Part shown: piece after piece, positions 36,217 to 44,249 of the stretch
Position numbering within the stretch: the first letter of the stretch is position 1
Layout: every line of letters starts with the position of its first letter
Source: Candidatus Gastranaerophilales bacterium
GTDB lineage: Bacteria; Cyanobacteriota; Vampirovibrionia; Gastranaerophilales; Gastranaerophilaceae
Length of the DNA stretch: 64,000 nucleotides
Direction: 5' to 3'
Assembly (NCBI GenBank): GCA_944322755.1
Contig: CALUPY010000008.1
Span: 1 to 64,000, forward strand
Made by a program: the position numbers and the translations under genes
Notes under the pieces: generated by a model
Seen by the model: only the letters and a program-made list of their open reading frames with translations
Databases searched by the model: none
Told to the model about the DNA's origin: nothing

Positions 36217-38646
36217 ATGAAAAAGAACATACTAGAGGGACTAAACGAAAAACAGCGGGAGGCTGTTGAGGAGAAAGAGGGAACACTTCTCGTGCTTGCG
36301 GGCGCGGGCAGCGGAAAGACAAAGGTTTTAACGAGCAGGATTGTTAATCTGGTTCAGTCGGGCATAAACCCGTATAAAATTCTTGCAGTAACGTTTACAA
36401 ACAAAGCGGCTAAAGAAATGAAAGAACGTCTTGCGAAAATGCTCGGCGAAGAAGTTGTAAAAAAAATGTGGGTCGGCACATTCCACAATATCTGCGGACG
36501 AATTCTCAGATTTGACCTTGAAAATTACAAGTCCGAAGACGGCAAAGTCTGGAACAACAACTACGTTATATATGACGAAAATGACTCAATGGCTCTCATC
36601 AAAGGCGCTATTAAAAAACTCAATCTTGACGAAAAAATGTATCAGCCAAAACTTGTAAAAGCAGCAATAAGTAATGCTAAAAGCAAAATGCAGGATTCAT
36701 ACACTTTTTCAACCAGAGCAAGAGACTACCGCACCCAGAAAATTGCAGAAATCTACGATGATTACGAAAAACAGCTTTATGCGAACAATGCCATAGACTT
36801 TGACGATATGCTGCTTTTGACTGTTAATCTTTTAAACACAAATGAAGAGGTCAGAAAAAAATACTTTGAAAGATTTACCCACATACTGGTAGACGAGTTT
36901 CAAGACACGAACATCAGCCAGTACCAGCTTATTAAGAACATATACACGAACAACCTCACCGAAGGAGAGCTTGAACACAGAAGTCTCTGCGTTGTGGGAG
37001 ATGTCGACCAGTCCATTTACAGCTGGAGGGGCGCTGATTACAAAATCATTCTTAATTTTCAGGTTGATTTCAAAAATGCAAAACTTATTAAACTTGAACA
37101 GAATTACCGCTCTGTCGCAACTATTCTTAATGCGGCAAATGCAATCATTGTAAACAACACTGAACGTGTCAGCAAAAACCTCTACTCCACAAAAGGAGAA
37201 GGCGACAGAATCGAAATATATGAAGCAACTGACGAGGGTAATGAGGCAAATTACATTGCATCAAAAATAAAATACGGACTCTCAAAACTCAATGACTATG
37301 CGGTTTTGTACCGTACAAACTCCCAGTCCAGAGCCATAGAAGAAGCTCTAATAGCCCAGGGGATTCAGTACAGAATGGTCGGAGGTCTGAAATTCTATGA
37401 CAGAAAAGAGATTAAAGACCTCATAGCATATCTGAAACTGCTTTACAATCCCGACGACTCCCAGAGTCTCAGACGTATTATAAATGTGCCCAAACGCTCA
37501 ATCGGCGAAACAACAATGGGCAAAGTTCAAGAGCTGGCAAACTCACAGGACTGCTCGCTCTTTCAAATTATCTCGAATATAAATGAGTACGACGAATTTT
37601 CTCCTAAAATAAAAGCAAAATTCGCAGACTTTCTTGAGCTTTTTGCAAGGCTTTCGCAGCGAAAAAACGTCCTGCCTCTGCCTGAATTTATTGCAGAACT
37701 GCTCGAAGAATCAGGTTATTTAAGAGAGCTGCAGGAAGAAGACACTGACGAGTCAAGAGCACGTATAGACAACCTGCAGGAGTTGATTAATGTTGCGCGC
37801 GAGTTTGAGCCGACAGAAGAAGACAATGTTCTCGGAGAATTTCTTGCGCAGGTTGCTCTGGTAAGCGACCTTGACGAAACAGCCGACACTGACAATGCTG
37901 TTACTCTCATGACACTCCACGCCGCAAAGGGGCTTGAGTTCAAAAATGTTTTTCTCGCAGGACTCGAGGAAGGTATCTTCCCCCACAGCCGCTCTCTCAA
38001 CAGCAACAGCGAAATGGAAGAAGAAAGAAGGCTGATGTATGTCGGTGTTACACGTGCGGAAGAAAAACTTTATATCTCCTACGCAAAACGCCGCCAGATG
38101 TGGGGTGAAACCAGATACTACAATCCCAGCCGCTTTCTTTCGGAAATTCCCGACAACCTTACAGCCAAAAGAAAACCCTCGGGAGAATATAAAAGCGGTG
38201 CGACATTTAAAAATGCAATTGAAAAAATTAAAACAGACCGCTCGGGCTATGTCAGAGAAACAAAAACATTTGGTTCAGGGTTTGTTGCGCCTTCTTCAAA
38301 TGCAACAACAAAGGTTGTAAAAAAACAGCCCACACACGTACACCGTGACCCGATTATCGTTAAAAGCGCACAGAACAAAGCTAACGATGAAGAAAAAGTA
38401 AAAAGCATACTTGAAGACAATCCGATAAAACGAAAACTCGAGGAAAAAAGAAAAAGAGAAGCCGCAATGAACGGGGGCTCTTCAACAACATTCTCCGTAG
38501 GAGACAGAGTTTTTCATGAAAAATTCGGAATCGGAAATATTGAAGAAATAAAACAAATCGGCTCCTCGTCTATGTATGTAATTGACTTTGGAAAGTACGG
38601 AAAAAAAGCCGTAGATTCATTATACGTGAACTTAAAGAAGTTTTGA
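36217..38646 (+). CDS. pcrA: PcrA/UvrD-type DNA helicase
   Basis: An SF1A 3'-5' helicase for repair and removal of RecA filaments. All motifs appear in order in the 809-residue protein: LNEKQREAV (Q motif, about 9-17), AGAGSGKT (about 29-36), FTNKAAKEM (Ia), VDEFQDTN (II, about 225), GDVDQSIYSWRGA (III, about 260), LEQNYRS (IV), VTLMTLHAAKGLEF (V, about 566) and YVGVTRAEEKL (VI). The C-terminus has the Tudor-like GDRVFHEKFGIGNIEEI segment (about 764-780) that contacts RNA polymerase in PcrA. A second, distinct SF1 helicase lies at 9297-13100. Confidence 0.96.
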   Translation: MKKNILEGLNEKQREAVEEKEGTLLVLAGAGSGKTKVLTSRIVNLVQSGINPYKILAVTFTNKAAKEMKERLAKMLGEEVVKKMWVGTFHNICGRILRFDLENYKSEDGKVWNNNYVIYDENDSMALIKGAIKKLNLDEKMYQPKLVKAAISNAKSKMQDSYTFSTRARDYRTQKIAEIYDDYEKQLYANNAIDFDDMLLLTVNLLNTNEEVRKKYFERFTHILVDEFQDTNISQYQLIKNIYTNNLTEGELEHRSLCVVGDVDQSIYSWRGADYKIILNFQVDFKNAKLIKLEQNYRSVATILNAANAIIVNNTERVSKNLYSTKGEGDRIEIYEATDEGNEANYIASKIKYGLSKLNDYAVLYRTNSQSRAIEEALIAQGIQYRMVGGLKFYDRKEIKDLIAYLKLLYNPDDSQSLRRIINVPKRSIGETTMGKVQELANSQDCSLFQIISNINEYDEFSPKIKAKFADFLELFARLSQRKNVLPLPEFIAELLEESGYLRELQEEDTDESRARIDNLQELINVAREFEPTEEDNVLGEFLAQVALVSDLDETADTDNAVTLMTLHAAKGLEFKNVFLAGLEEGIFPHSRSLNSNSEMEEERRLMYVGVTRAEEKLYISYAKRRQMWGETRYYNPSRFLSEIPDNLTAKRKPSGEYKSGATFKNAIEKIKTDRSGYVRETKTFGSGFVAPSSNATTKVVKKQPTHVHRDPIIVKSAQNKANDEEKVKSILEDNPIKRKLEEKRKREAAMNGGSSTTFSVGDRVFHEKFGIGNIEEIKQIGSSSMYVIDFGKYGKKAVDSLYVNLKKF

Positions 38647-38901
38647 TAGATTTTTTCATACAGTCAACCGACTGTGCTTGAATCAAGTCCGTTAGCACAT
38701 GAAAAAGTTCAAGATGACATTTGCGCAAAATGTCAGACTCTACGCTATTGGCGCCCGGTGTACACTCTCGGGTACGAAGTTATACTCAAACAGGATTCTC
38801 ACAATTCCGGCTTGCAGCATAAATCTTTCCAAAATATTTACAAAAATAAAAAAATGAACAAAAATTTTTTTATTACGTTATAATACATGTAAGGTTAATT
38901 T
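38647..38901. other. intergenic region with hairpin
   Basis: This region holds no gene. GACATTT and AAATGTC flank a small loop near 38716-38734, and the sequence around it is GC-richer, like the other intergenic repeats. A TATAAT at 38879-38884 is the likely -10 box for the next gene. Confidence 0.45.
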
Positions 38902-38916
38902 ATGGAGGTAAGAGAT

Positions 38917-39606
38917 TTGACAAAAAAGCTAGTGTTATCAGCCGTTTTGGGGCTTTCGCTGATTGCATTCGGTGCAGTCGTGACAGAACAAAGCGTCTCT
39001 GCTGCTACTGTTCAACCGCTCCAGGGTAAGGTAGTCATGGTGCCGTCTGGTACTTCTATTCCGGCTATGACGACTATTCAGCTCTCATCGTCACAGCTTT
39101 CTCTGGGACAGGGTGTATCTTTTTCAATCCCGCAGAATTTCTATTATAACAATACCCTGATTGCACCTTCAGGAAGTACAGTAAACGGAACTGTAATTCA
39201 GGTCAAAAAGGCAGGCAGAGCCGGTATAAACGGCCAGCTTATGCTTAAATTTACAAATATATTAACGCCATACGGACAAATGATTCCTATATCCGGAAAA
39301 ATTCAGACTGAAGACGGAACAGGACTTCTTGTCGGCGGAACAAAAGGTGATACAGCAAAAGCATACGCAAAAGATATTGCAGTAGGCACAGCTGTAGGCG
39401 CGGTAGGCGGTACTATTATGGGGCCGCTTTCCGGAGGTAAAGTAGGCAAAGGTGCTGCTATGGGCACAGCTGTAGGCGCTGTCGCAGGACTCGGAAAATC
39501 TCTCTGGGACAAAGGTATTGATGTTGAAATCAATCCGGGCACCCAGATGAATATTGTGATAGACCAGCCCGCAACTGTCAATCCACAGCCGCAATACAGT
39601 TATTAA
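38917..39606 (+). CDS. exported glycine-zipper protein, paralogue of 32497
   Basis: The start is ambiguous. ATG 38902 has AAGG seven bases upstream, but a perfect GGAGGT lies at 38904-38909, seven bases before an in-frame TTG at 38917, which I prefer. From TTG the protein has 229 residues with a normal signal peptide (TKKLVLSAVLG... ending VSA). The mature part has the beta module shared with 32497-33612 (APSGSTVNGTVIQVKKAGR; TPYGQMIPISGKI), then a Gly/Ala-rich stretch with G-x3-G spacing (about 145-190, glycine-zipper-like) and a beta-rich end. Envelope location inferred. Confidence 0.75.
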   Translation: MTKKLVLSAVLGLSLIAFGAVVTEQSVSAATVQPLQGKVVMVPSGTSIPAMTTIQLSSSQLSLGQGVSFSIPQNFYYNNTLIAPSGSTVNGTVIQVKKAGRAGINGQLMLKFTNILTPYGQMIPISGKIQTEDGTGLLVGGTKGDTAKAYAKDIAVGTAVGAVGGTIMGPLSGGKVGKGAAMGTAVGAVAGLGKSLWDKGIDVEINPGTQMNIVIDQPATVNPQPQYSY

Positions 39607-39610
39607 ATAC

Positions 39611-39679
39611 AATGAAAAAGAATGAACTCCTTTTTCATTAAGTTAAGGCCATCCGGTTGCCTATTCCGGTCAACCGGAT
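39611..39679 (+). terminator. two hairpins after 39606, probable terminator region
   Basis: Hairpin 1: AATGAAAAAG (39611-39620) with CTTTTTCATT (39630-39639). Hairpin 2: ATCCGGTTG (39651-39659) with CAACCGGAT (39671-39679), both perfect. The first supplies its own T-rich 3' arm but no long T-run follows, so termination strength is uncertain. Confidence 0.55.
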
Positions 39680-39774
39680 TAATGCCGGATATAACAGACA
39701 ATAAGCCAATCAGCTAATTTGTTTTAAGGTCAGCTTTCTGCTAGACTATGACAAAAATAAAGCTTGGGGAAAAA

Positions 39775-41028
39775 ATGACAATATTAGGAAACAATCCATT
39801 CATAACGGAAGAACCGCAATCAGAGGAAAGAGAAAGCAATTACACAGGGGCGCTCTACAAAAAAGAGCCAGAAGAAATACCTTTAAAAACCTGTGTCTTT
39901 ATTGCTGCATTGCTTCACCCTGTGACTCTCGGCTTGATATGGCTTACTATTTTCATTCTTGCAATACTCGGGGTAAACTTCGCTGTATTCAACAAACCTG
40001 AGCCAAAACCGAAAGATATTGAATTCGTACTTGTTCAAAAAGAAGCAGAACCTATAAATAAAAATACAAGATACAGAGCTGACAGAAACTCACGCGCGGG
40101 CGGAATTCATGACCCGAAACGTGCAGTATCCCTGCCTTCTGCTGCTCCTTCTCCTGCACCAAAATCATCAGCAGCACCGGCGCAGCCGCAAAGGCAGCAA
40201 AGGGCTCAAAAACCTGCTCAAAAGCAGCCTGTTCAGCAGCCAAGAAGACAGCAGCAGCCTAAAAAACAAGTTCAGAAAGCGCCAACCCCGACTAAAAAAC
40301 CTCTGACAATGCCCTGGGATACGCCGCCGGCACCAAAACCCGTACAAAAACCGGTTGAACCGCAAAAACCGCAGGGAACTACAGAAGAAAAAGTTCAGAC
40401 TCCGGCGCCGAGACCGGCACTAAAGCCGACTGCTCCGAGAACGGTACAAAAGCCAAAAGGTTCATTTAATATGCCAGTTCCAAAAACAACAGCACCGAGA
40501 GTTGCAGGCCCGACAGGCGGCCCGGTAACTGGTTCACCAAGCGGCGGAAGCACGGGTGCGGGTAAGTCAGGGGGCGGCAGATTTGCACCGTCACCGAGTT
40601 TTTCACCGGCAGGTTCGGGCGGAGCTTCCAGCGCAAGACGTTCAGGAACAGGCAGAGGCGGTTCCGGAGGAAGTGTAGGCAATCCAGGCCCCGGCAATCC
40701 AAAAGGCGCACCAGGTATTGATGCATTAAAAGAACCGGATTTCGGGCCTTACATGCGCGAGCTGCAAAGACGAATAAAAATGAACTGGGATCCGCCAAAA
40801 GGAAATGAAAGCAAACGTGTTGTTCTTATGTTCAGGATTGGCAGAGACGGAAGACTTTTATCCAACAGAGTTTTGAAATCCTCCGGTCTTCCGGCAGCGG
40901 ACAGCGCGGCAAAACATGCAGTTGAGCTCACTGCGCCGTTCAAACCACTGCCGCCGGAATATAAAGGCGACAGCGTAGATATCCAGTTTACGTTTGACTA
41001 CAACGTATTCGGCGCATCAATGTACTAA
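39775..41028 (+). CDS. TonB/TolA-like energy-transducing protein
   Basis: 417 residues from ATG 39775, chosen because TTGGGGA lies six bases upstream; ATG 39748 has no ribosome site. Order: a cytoplasmic N-terminus, one membrane helix (about 45-70, LIWLTIFILAILGVNFAVF), a long Pro/Lys/Gln- then Gly/Ser-rich periplasmic spacer (about 90-310), and a TonB_C-type domain (about 320-417: YMRELQRRIKMNWDPPKG; VVLMFRIGRDGRL; AVELTAPFKPLPPEY). It is followed by exbB and two exbD genes, so it probably couples proton motive force to outer-membrane work. TolA versus TonB role is open. Confidence 0.9.
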   Translation: MTILGNNPFITEEPQSEERESNYTGALYKKEPEEIPLKTCVFIAALLHPVTLGLIWLTIFILAILGVNFAVFNKPEPKPKDIEFVLVQKEAEPINKNTRYRADRNSRAGGIHDPKRAVSLPSAAPSPAPKSSAAPAQPQRQQRAQKPAQKQPVQQPRRQQQPKKQVQKAPTPTKKPLTMPWDTPPAPKPVQKPVEPQKPQGTTEEKVQTPAPRPALKPTAPRTVQKPKGSFNMPVPKTTAPRVAGPTGGPVTGSPSGGSTGAGKSGGGRFAPSPSFSPAGSGGASSARRSGTGRGGSGGSVGNPGPGNPKGAPGIDALKEPDFGPYMRELQRRIKMNWDPPKGNESKRVVLMFRIGRDGRLLSNRVLKSSGLPAADSAAKHAVELTAPFKPLPPEYKGDSVDIQFTFDYNVFGASMY

Positions 41029-41082
41029 TTAAACAAATAATACATGAAGATAACAGGCAAATAATAAAGAAAGAGGAAAACT

Positions 41083-41730
41083 ATGGAATTACTACTGAAC
41101 GCAATGATAGAGGATATCTGGATTGTCGCGCCGATACTTATCTGTTCGTTTTTGACAATCGGTGTTGCAATTAACAGGTTCAACTACTACAACAGAAACA
41201 AAAGAGATGTTGTATTATTCATTCCTAAAATACAGAAAGAGCTTGCCAGAAACAACCTCGAAGGTGCGCAGAACCTAAGCGTTCAGCTCGGGGGGATTAT
41301 AGGCGAAGTTACGGAAGAAGCTGTCAGAATCTTTTCCGAACAGAAAAACGGATTCTCACGTTCTTTTGATATTGCAGCCAGCCTTGCCACACGTAAGCTC
41401 GAAAGTCATCTTACCATTCTCGGTACAATAGGCGGTGTTTGTCCGTTCTTAGGTCTGTTCGGAACAGTTGTCAGAATCCTTTACACATTCCAGGATTTGG
41501 CTGTTCAGGGTAATCAATCTGCAGCAGTTGCATCAGGTATTGCATCAGCGCTTATTGCTACTGCACTAGGTTTGGGTGTTGCTATTGTTGCTGTTATCTT
41601 CTACAACTACTTCCAGTCTACGGTAAAAAGATTTGAAGATGATTTCCAGCTCATAAAACTGCTCTTCCTCAGCTTTGTAGATAGCGAAGATGATGTTACA
41701 CTCCAGCAGCAGACAAATATTGCTCTTTAA
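41083..41730 (+). CDS. exbB: ExbB/TolQ-type motor protein
   Basis: 215 residues, three membrane helices (about 12-32, 112-140 and 150-180). The family-specific ATRKLESHLTILGTIGGVCPFLGLFGTV block (about 105-132) and SGIASALIATALGLGVAIVAV (about 152-172) line the proton channel formed with ExbD. GAGG precedes the ATG. It lies 54 bases after the TonB-like gene and 59 before the first exbD, in one operon. Confidence 0.93.
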   Translation: MELLLNAMIEDIWIVAPILICSFLTIGVAINRFNYYNRNKRDVVLFIPKIQKELARNNLEGAQNLSVQLGGIIGEVTEEAVRIFSEQKNGFSRSFDIAASLATRKLESHLTILGTIGGVCPFLGLFGTVVRILYTFQDLAVQGNQSAAVASGIASALIATALGLGVAIVAVIFYNYFQSTVKRFEDDFQLIKLLFLSFVDSEDDVTLQQQTNIAL

Positions 41731-41789
41731 TATCAACTACAGCAATACATTCAAAAAAAGCATTGTAAAAAATAAACAAGGAAACTAAA

Positions 41790-42269
41790 ATGGCTTTTAA
41801 AACTTCAAAAGGAAAAGAAGCGCTATTCACTGAAATTAATATAACCCCGCTGACTGATATATTTCTGGTGCTGCTAATTATCATGATGGTTATTGCTCCG
41901 ACATTTCAGTCTGTTGATAACAACATCAAAGTGCCTGAAATAAACAGCGGTCTTTCTGTTGAAGCCAAGGATGCTATTGTTGCAGTCACAAAAGACGGTT
42001 CACTGTTCGTCAACGGAAAAAAAATCACTGAAGAACAGCTTGTACCGGAGCTTCTTGCTCTGAAACCAACGCTCGAGAAAAAAGAAGTCGTTGTAAAGGC
42101 AGATGAAAGCGCAAAGAGCAAAGAGATTATGAAAATTATGCAGGCTGCGCAGTCTGCAGAGTTTGAGAAGCTGATTGTCGCCGGCGAACCTTTATCAAAG
42201 AAAGAGCAGAAAAAACTTGAAAAAAGTTCAACCAGGAGAACCACGGGCGAAATCCCGTCTGAGGAATAA
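41790..42269 (+). CDS. exbD: ExbD/TolR, first copy
   Basis: 159 residues: a cytoplasmic start, one membrane helix (about 20-42) holding the proton-carrying Asp in NITPLTDIFLVLLIIMM, and a periplasmic domain to about 135 (VTKDGSLFVNGKKIT; VVVKADESAKSKEIMKIMQAA). A basic, charged tail of about 25 residues is absent from the second copy. The 4-base gap to the next gene implies tight coupling. Confidence 0.93.
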   Translation: MAFKTSKGKEALFTEINITPLTDIFLVLLIIMMVIAPTFQSVDNNIKVPEINSGLSVEAKDAIVAVTKDGSLFVNGKKITEEQLVPELLALKPTLEKKEVVVKADESAKSKEIMKIMQAAQSAEFEKLIVAGEPLSKKEQKKLEKSSTRRTTGEIPSEE

Positions 42270-42272
42270 ATT

Positions 42273-42659
42273 ATGTCAAGAGAACGAAATACTTTTAATG
42301 AAATAAATATAACGCCGTTAACAGATATATTTCTTGTGCTGTTGATTATTATGATGGTAATTGCGCCGCTTCTTGACCAGCAGGGATTGAATCTGTCGGT
42401 GCCTGAAAATGTAGAGGTGACGCAAATCAAAGACAGCAAGCTCCTTAATATTACAGTCACAAATGATGACAGGTTTTTCCTTGGCGATAATGAAATTCGT
42501 CCGGAGAAGCTGGAGGCGCTCATAAGAGACAGCTCAAAAGATTTTCCCGACGGTGTAATGATACTTGCCCAGCCTGAATCGACCCATGGCGCAGTTGTGA
42601 AAGTCATGGATTCTGCCAGAAACGCCGGTGTATCGAACGTGTCTATTACAGAAAGTTAA
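42273..42659 (+). CDS. exbD: ExbD/TolR, second copy
   Basis: 128 residues with the same membrane segment as the first copy (EINITPLTDIFLVLLIIMMV) and its channel Asp, but a divergent periplasmic domain (VTNDDRFFLGDNEI; MILAQPESTHGAVVKVMDSARNAG). The two may form a hetero-ExbD pair in one motor or serve different states. It converges with gcvH, nine bases apart, with no visible terminator between. Confidence 0.93.
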   Translation: MSRERNTFNEINITPLTDIFLVLLIIMMVIAPLLDQQGLNLSVPENVEVTQIKDSKLLNITVTNDDRFFLGDNEIRPEKLEALIRDSSKDFPDGVMILAQPESTHGAVVKVMDSARNAGVSNVSITES

Positions 42660-42668
42660 AAGACCGTA

Positions 42669-43052
42669 CTACATTCCAAAATCGTCACGATAGTCGGTAT
42701 ATTCCAGTAAGTCACCTGACTCTTCATCAACAGAGTCTGATGTGATTTTTACAAGCCAGCCGTCTTCATACGGGCTTTCATTAATTAGCTCTGGACTTTC
42801 AATAAGCTTTTCATTTACTTCAATAATTTTACCGGAAGCCGGCATATAGAGTTCTGTTGCGGCACGAACAGATTCGATAGTTGCAAAGACTTCGCCTTTT
42901 ACAAATTCGGTACCAACCTCGGGCAGTTCAACAAAAACTATATCACCGAGCTGTTCAAGACCGTAATCAGTCAACCCGATTTTACAATCATTTCCTTCAT
43001 CCAGCAAGTATTCATGGTTTTTCGTGCATAAAATACCCTCAGGTATCAACAT
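42669..43052 (-). CDS. gcvH: GcvH-like protein lacking the lipoyl lysine
   Basis: 127 residues with the full hammerhead fold of glycine cleavage H protein: HEYLLDEGNDCKIGLTDYGLEQLGDIVFVELP (about 13-44), VFATIESVRAATELYMPASGKI (about 55-76), ESPYEDGWLVKI (about 94-105). The lipoylated Lys of the usual ESVKA motif is Arg63 here (codon CGT read on the minus strand). It therefore cannot carry lipoate in the usual way. No gcvT or gcvP is nearby. It may be a non-lipoylated paralogue with another job, or a diverged gene. Confidence 0.85.
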   Translation of the reverse strand: MLIPEGILCTKNHEYLLDEGNDCKIGLTDYGLEQLGDIVFVELPEVGTEFVKGEVFATIESVRAATELYMPASGKIIEVNEKLIESPELINESPYEDGWLVKITSDSVDEESGDLLEYTDYRDDFGM

Positions 43053-43331
43053 TTTATTCTCCTTTACTGTGTAACGATATCTGACAGCTAATGTCCGGAG
43101 GCTGTATTAGCCAACCCTAAAACCTTTATATAATATTTTTAAAATATTTTTTCACACATGTCAAGTCAGATTCGGATATATTTTTTAATTAAAGAGCACA
43201 AGTAAAATTTCTGTGCTATAATTATGTTGCTGGTATGAAAAATACAGGCAGTTTAGTCTCGGAAAGCAGCGCTCGCGATTTTAAATTTATAGCGCCAGCC
43301 TGCACATCCGCGTTTTGACAACTAAATATTT
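43053..43331. other. intergenic region upstream of the tRNA-Arg repeats
   Basis: These 279 bases hold no gene. From about 43255 to 43331 there is a degenerate version of the tandem unit that follows, with a shared CTCGCGATTTT...TAGCG...CAG pattern, suggesting an older copy of the tRNA-derived duplication. Confidence 0.45.
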
Positions 43332-43504
43332 GCCTCGGTAGCCGGAGCGAGCGAAGCTTGCGACTTTTTGATTTTTAGCGGCAGCTCTATCCAACCGTGG
43401 CAAGAATGCAAAAAATTTGCCTCGGTAGCCGGAGCGAGCGAAGCTTGCGACTTTCTGATTTTAGCGGCAGCTCTATCCAACCGTGGCAAGAATGCAAAAA
43501 TTTT
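43332..43504 (+). repeat. two tandem 86-87 bp units derived from the tRNA-Arg 5' end
   Basis: Units start at 43332 and 43419, each beginning GCCTCGGTAGC, the first 11 bases of the tRNA gene at 43505. The units are nearly identical (a few differences in the T-runs). Each also contains GCTCTATCCAAC (43384-43395 and 43470-43481), the exact reverse complement of GTTGGATAGAGC from the tRNA D-arm (43519-43530). A GCGAGC-GAA-GCTTGC hairpin lies between them. Confidence 0.85.
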
Positions 43505-43578
43505 GCCTCGGTAGCTCAGTTGGATAGAGCGATAGCGTCCTAAGCTGTGCGTCGTTGGTTCGAGTCCAATCCGGGGTA
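43505..43578 (+). tRNA. tRNA-Arg (anticodon CCU)
   Basis: The 74-base cloverleaf folds cleanly. Acceptor GCCTCGG pairs with CCGGGGT (with G-U pairs), D-stem GCTC/GAGC, anticodon stem ATAGC/GCTGT, and loop GTCCTAA gives anticodon CCT, reading AGG as Arg. The variable loop is 5 bases, the T-stem GTTGG/CCAAT, the T-loop TTCGAGT and the discriminator A. CCA is not encoded. G at position 32 is uncommon. Its 3' end is repeated downstream at 43834 and 44390, and its 5' end is repeated upstream, so this is an insertion hot spot. Confidence 0.93.
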
Positions 43579-43767
43579 AATTTTTTTTGCGGAATTAAAA
43601 AACTGAATAATCTCGGATTATTACTTTACGCCTTCAAGTTGTTCGCTATGTTTTGCTTAGGCAAAACAGCCGCTCACTATTTCGGCGTTTTTTCGGCTTT
43701 TGCTCGCTTCACTCGCACAGCCTACGTAAAATCCGCCTCTCACGATTCGGATTTTCTGTCGGAAAAT
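43561..43767. repeat. direct repeat R1 (tRNA 3' end plus hairpin block)
   Basis: Starts inside the tRNA T-arm (CGAGTCCAATCC) and runs 207 bases. It matches R2 (44390-44597) with only a few differences. Its 3' 160 bases also match R3 (46465-46633). It contains perfect hairpins AATAATC-TCG-GATTATT and TGTTTTGC-TTAG-GCAAAACA, and at its end GGATTTTC-TGTCG-GAAAATCC. Frames that read through it are artefacts. Confidence 0.88.
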
Positions 43768-43833
43768 CCTCACTGGTTCTACCCTTCGGGCATCCTGATG
43801 CGTACGGCTCGTGTCTCTCGCCTACGCCTCAAG

Positions 43834-43860
43834 CGAGTCCAATCCGGGGTAAATTTTTTT
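43834..43860. repeat. second copy of the tRNA-Arg 3' end
   Basis: CGAGTCCAATCCGGGGTA followed by AATTTTTTT repeats 43561-43587 exactly. The hairpin block does not follow this copy; an AT-rich tract and then unrelated sequence do. It resembles an attachment site left by insertion at the tRNA 3' end. Confidence 0.85.
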
Positions 43861-44026
43861 TATATTTTTTTTGCCTCTCACTCGCATATGTACGCAAACA
43901 GTTTATTTTATTGTCCAGTTTATTGCTGGTTGAATGAAGTGTACCCCTAAAAATAGAACAAATTGGTAGGAAATTTTAAAATAAAATAGTAAAAATACTA
44001 AAATTGTGTATGTAAAACCCCGCCGA

Positions 44027-44200
44027 CCTTTGCATAGCGAGTTACAGAAAGTTAATTAAACAAGGGTTAGTCTCATCTGTTTGAGCAGCCTGTAATTATT
44101 TTCAAGGTCTTTAATGTTTTTATATGTTTTTGCGGAAATATGGGCTGCGAGTTATGAGACTCAGGTTTAATTTACTTTCTGTATGAGCGGAGCAACAGGT
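44027..44200. repeat. long inverted repeat inside the MITE-like element
   Basis: The left arm, about 44027-44090 (GCCGACCT... ACAGAAAGTTAATTAAAC ...GAGCAGCC), pairs with the right arm, about 44141-44200 (GGGCTGC ... GTTTAATTTACTTTCTGT ... AGGTCGGC). Pairing runs for about 60 bases per arm with mismatches. The transcript would fold into a long hairpin with an AT-rich loop of about 50 bases. Confidence 0.7.
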
Positions 44201-44218
44201 CGGCATGTTTCTTGGGCT

Positions 44219-44249
44219 CCACCCGTTCTTTGCGTCAAAGAATGGGTGG
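44219..44249. repeat. perfect-stem hairpin
   Basis: CCACCCGTTCTTTG and CAAAGAATGGGTGG pair (one G-U) around CGT. No T-run follows. It lies between the long inverted repeat and the right TIR. Confidence 0.7.

Noticed and set aside
43555-43950. 131-codon open frame
   Set aside because: It starts inside the tRNA gene and runs through the R1 repeat; related frames recur in each R copy only because the DNA is repeated.
44027-44200. retron or group II intron RNA
   Set aside because: The long hairpin is suggestive, but no reverse transcriptase or domain V-like motif is present; TIRs and a target duplication explain it better.
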